A stretch of DNA of 64,000 bases from an uncultured Tenacibaculum sp. (GTDB taxonomy: Bacteria > Bacteroidota > Bacteroidia > Flavobacteriales > Flavobacteriaceae), in NCBI GenBank assembly GCA_947498055.1, contig CANMJA010000014.1, positions 34,891 through 98,890 of the forward strand, read 5' to 3'. Under the pieces are notes generated by a model. It searched no databases and was not told the DNA's origin. It worked only from the letters and a program-made list of their open reading frames with translations. A program made the position numbers and the translations under genes. Numbering within the stretch: the first letter of the stretch is position 1; every line of letters starts with the position of its first letter. Of this stretch, positions 63,916 to 64,000 are shown one piece after another.

Positions 63916-64000
63916 TGATTATCTATAGGGCATCTCTAAAAACTCAATAAAGAATTAGAAATTATAAAAGACGTATTTTGTGTTGATGAAAAAATTCAAA

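Overview
The window is strongly AT-rich DNA from a member of the Bacteroidota, almost certainly a marine-type Flavobacteriaceae (Tenacibaculum/Polaribacter-like). Supporting signs are a TonB-dependent receptor, a type IX secretion sorting tail on a GH5 enzyme, many small lipoproteins, a PbpC plus alpha-2-macroglobulin pair, and several promoter boxes of the Bacteroidota form TAnnTTTG. The species call is inference. No rRNA, tRNA or CRISPR array was seen.

1-12.1 kb is mostly core and polysaccharide/peptide metabolism: the 3' end of a TonB receptor, a multi-pass membrane protein, a GH2 beta-mannosidase lipoprotein, a leftward block with an ECF sigma factor, a membrane protein, a small lipoprotein and a Lys/Glu-rich coiled-coil protein, then an M28 peptidase, a GNAT acetyltransferase and a large HExxHxxxxxH metalloprotease. 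12.1-16.7 kb has a TIGR01777 epimerase followed by two possible accessory or defence genes: a PLD-fold protein and an SF2 helicase carrying two membrane helices. 16.9-31.8 kb holds a two-component system, HemF, a CPA-type antiporter with a nucleotide-binding tail, a broken UspA-like fragment, a GH5 glucanase, an RlmI-like methyltransferase, a BAAT-like hydrolase, a frameshifted small gene, a DUF1287 protein and PbpC.

31.8-46.4 kb lies between pbpC and its usual partner, the alpha-2-macroglobulin gene (46.5-52.0 kb). It is a lipoprotein-rich accessory block. Its most distinctive content is a stand-alone lipoprotein with an RNase A-like CDI toxin domain (32445-32996), followed by a CdiI-like immunity gene (33260-33535) with a palindromic repeat between them. 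After it come five leftward genes for uncharacterised proteins (four of them lipoproteins, one with leucine-rich repeats), two broken small ORFs, a DbpA-like helicase and a tRNA dihydrouridine synthase.

52.1-56.4 kb has tRNA-modification genes (MiaE-type hydroxylase, MnmE), a DUF4268 protein and a CAP-domain lipoprotein. 56.4-64 kb is mobile and defence-like: a Fic gene split by one in-frame amber codon, a leftward two-gene unit of a 1210-residue YobI-type membrane P-loop NTPase and an HNH nuclease, then a decayed IS1595-type transposase, an intact-looking IS200/IS605 TnpA with terminal hairpins, and a fragment of a REP-associated-type tyrosine transposase. The YobI+HNH pair and the RNase A-like lipoprotein toxin pair are the best candidates for under-described systems here.
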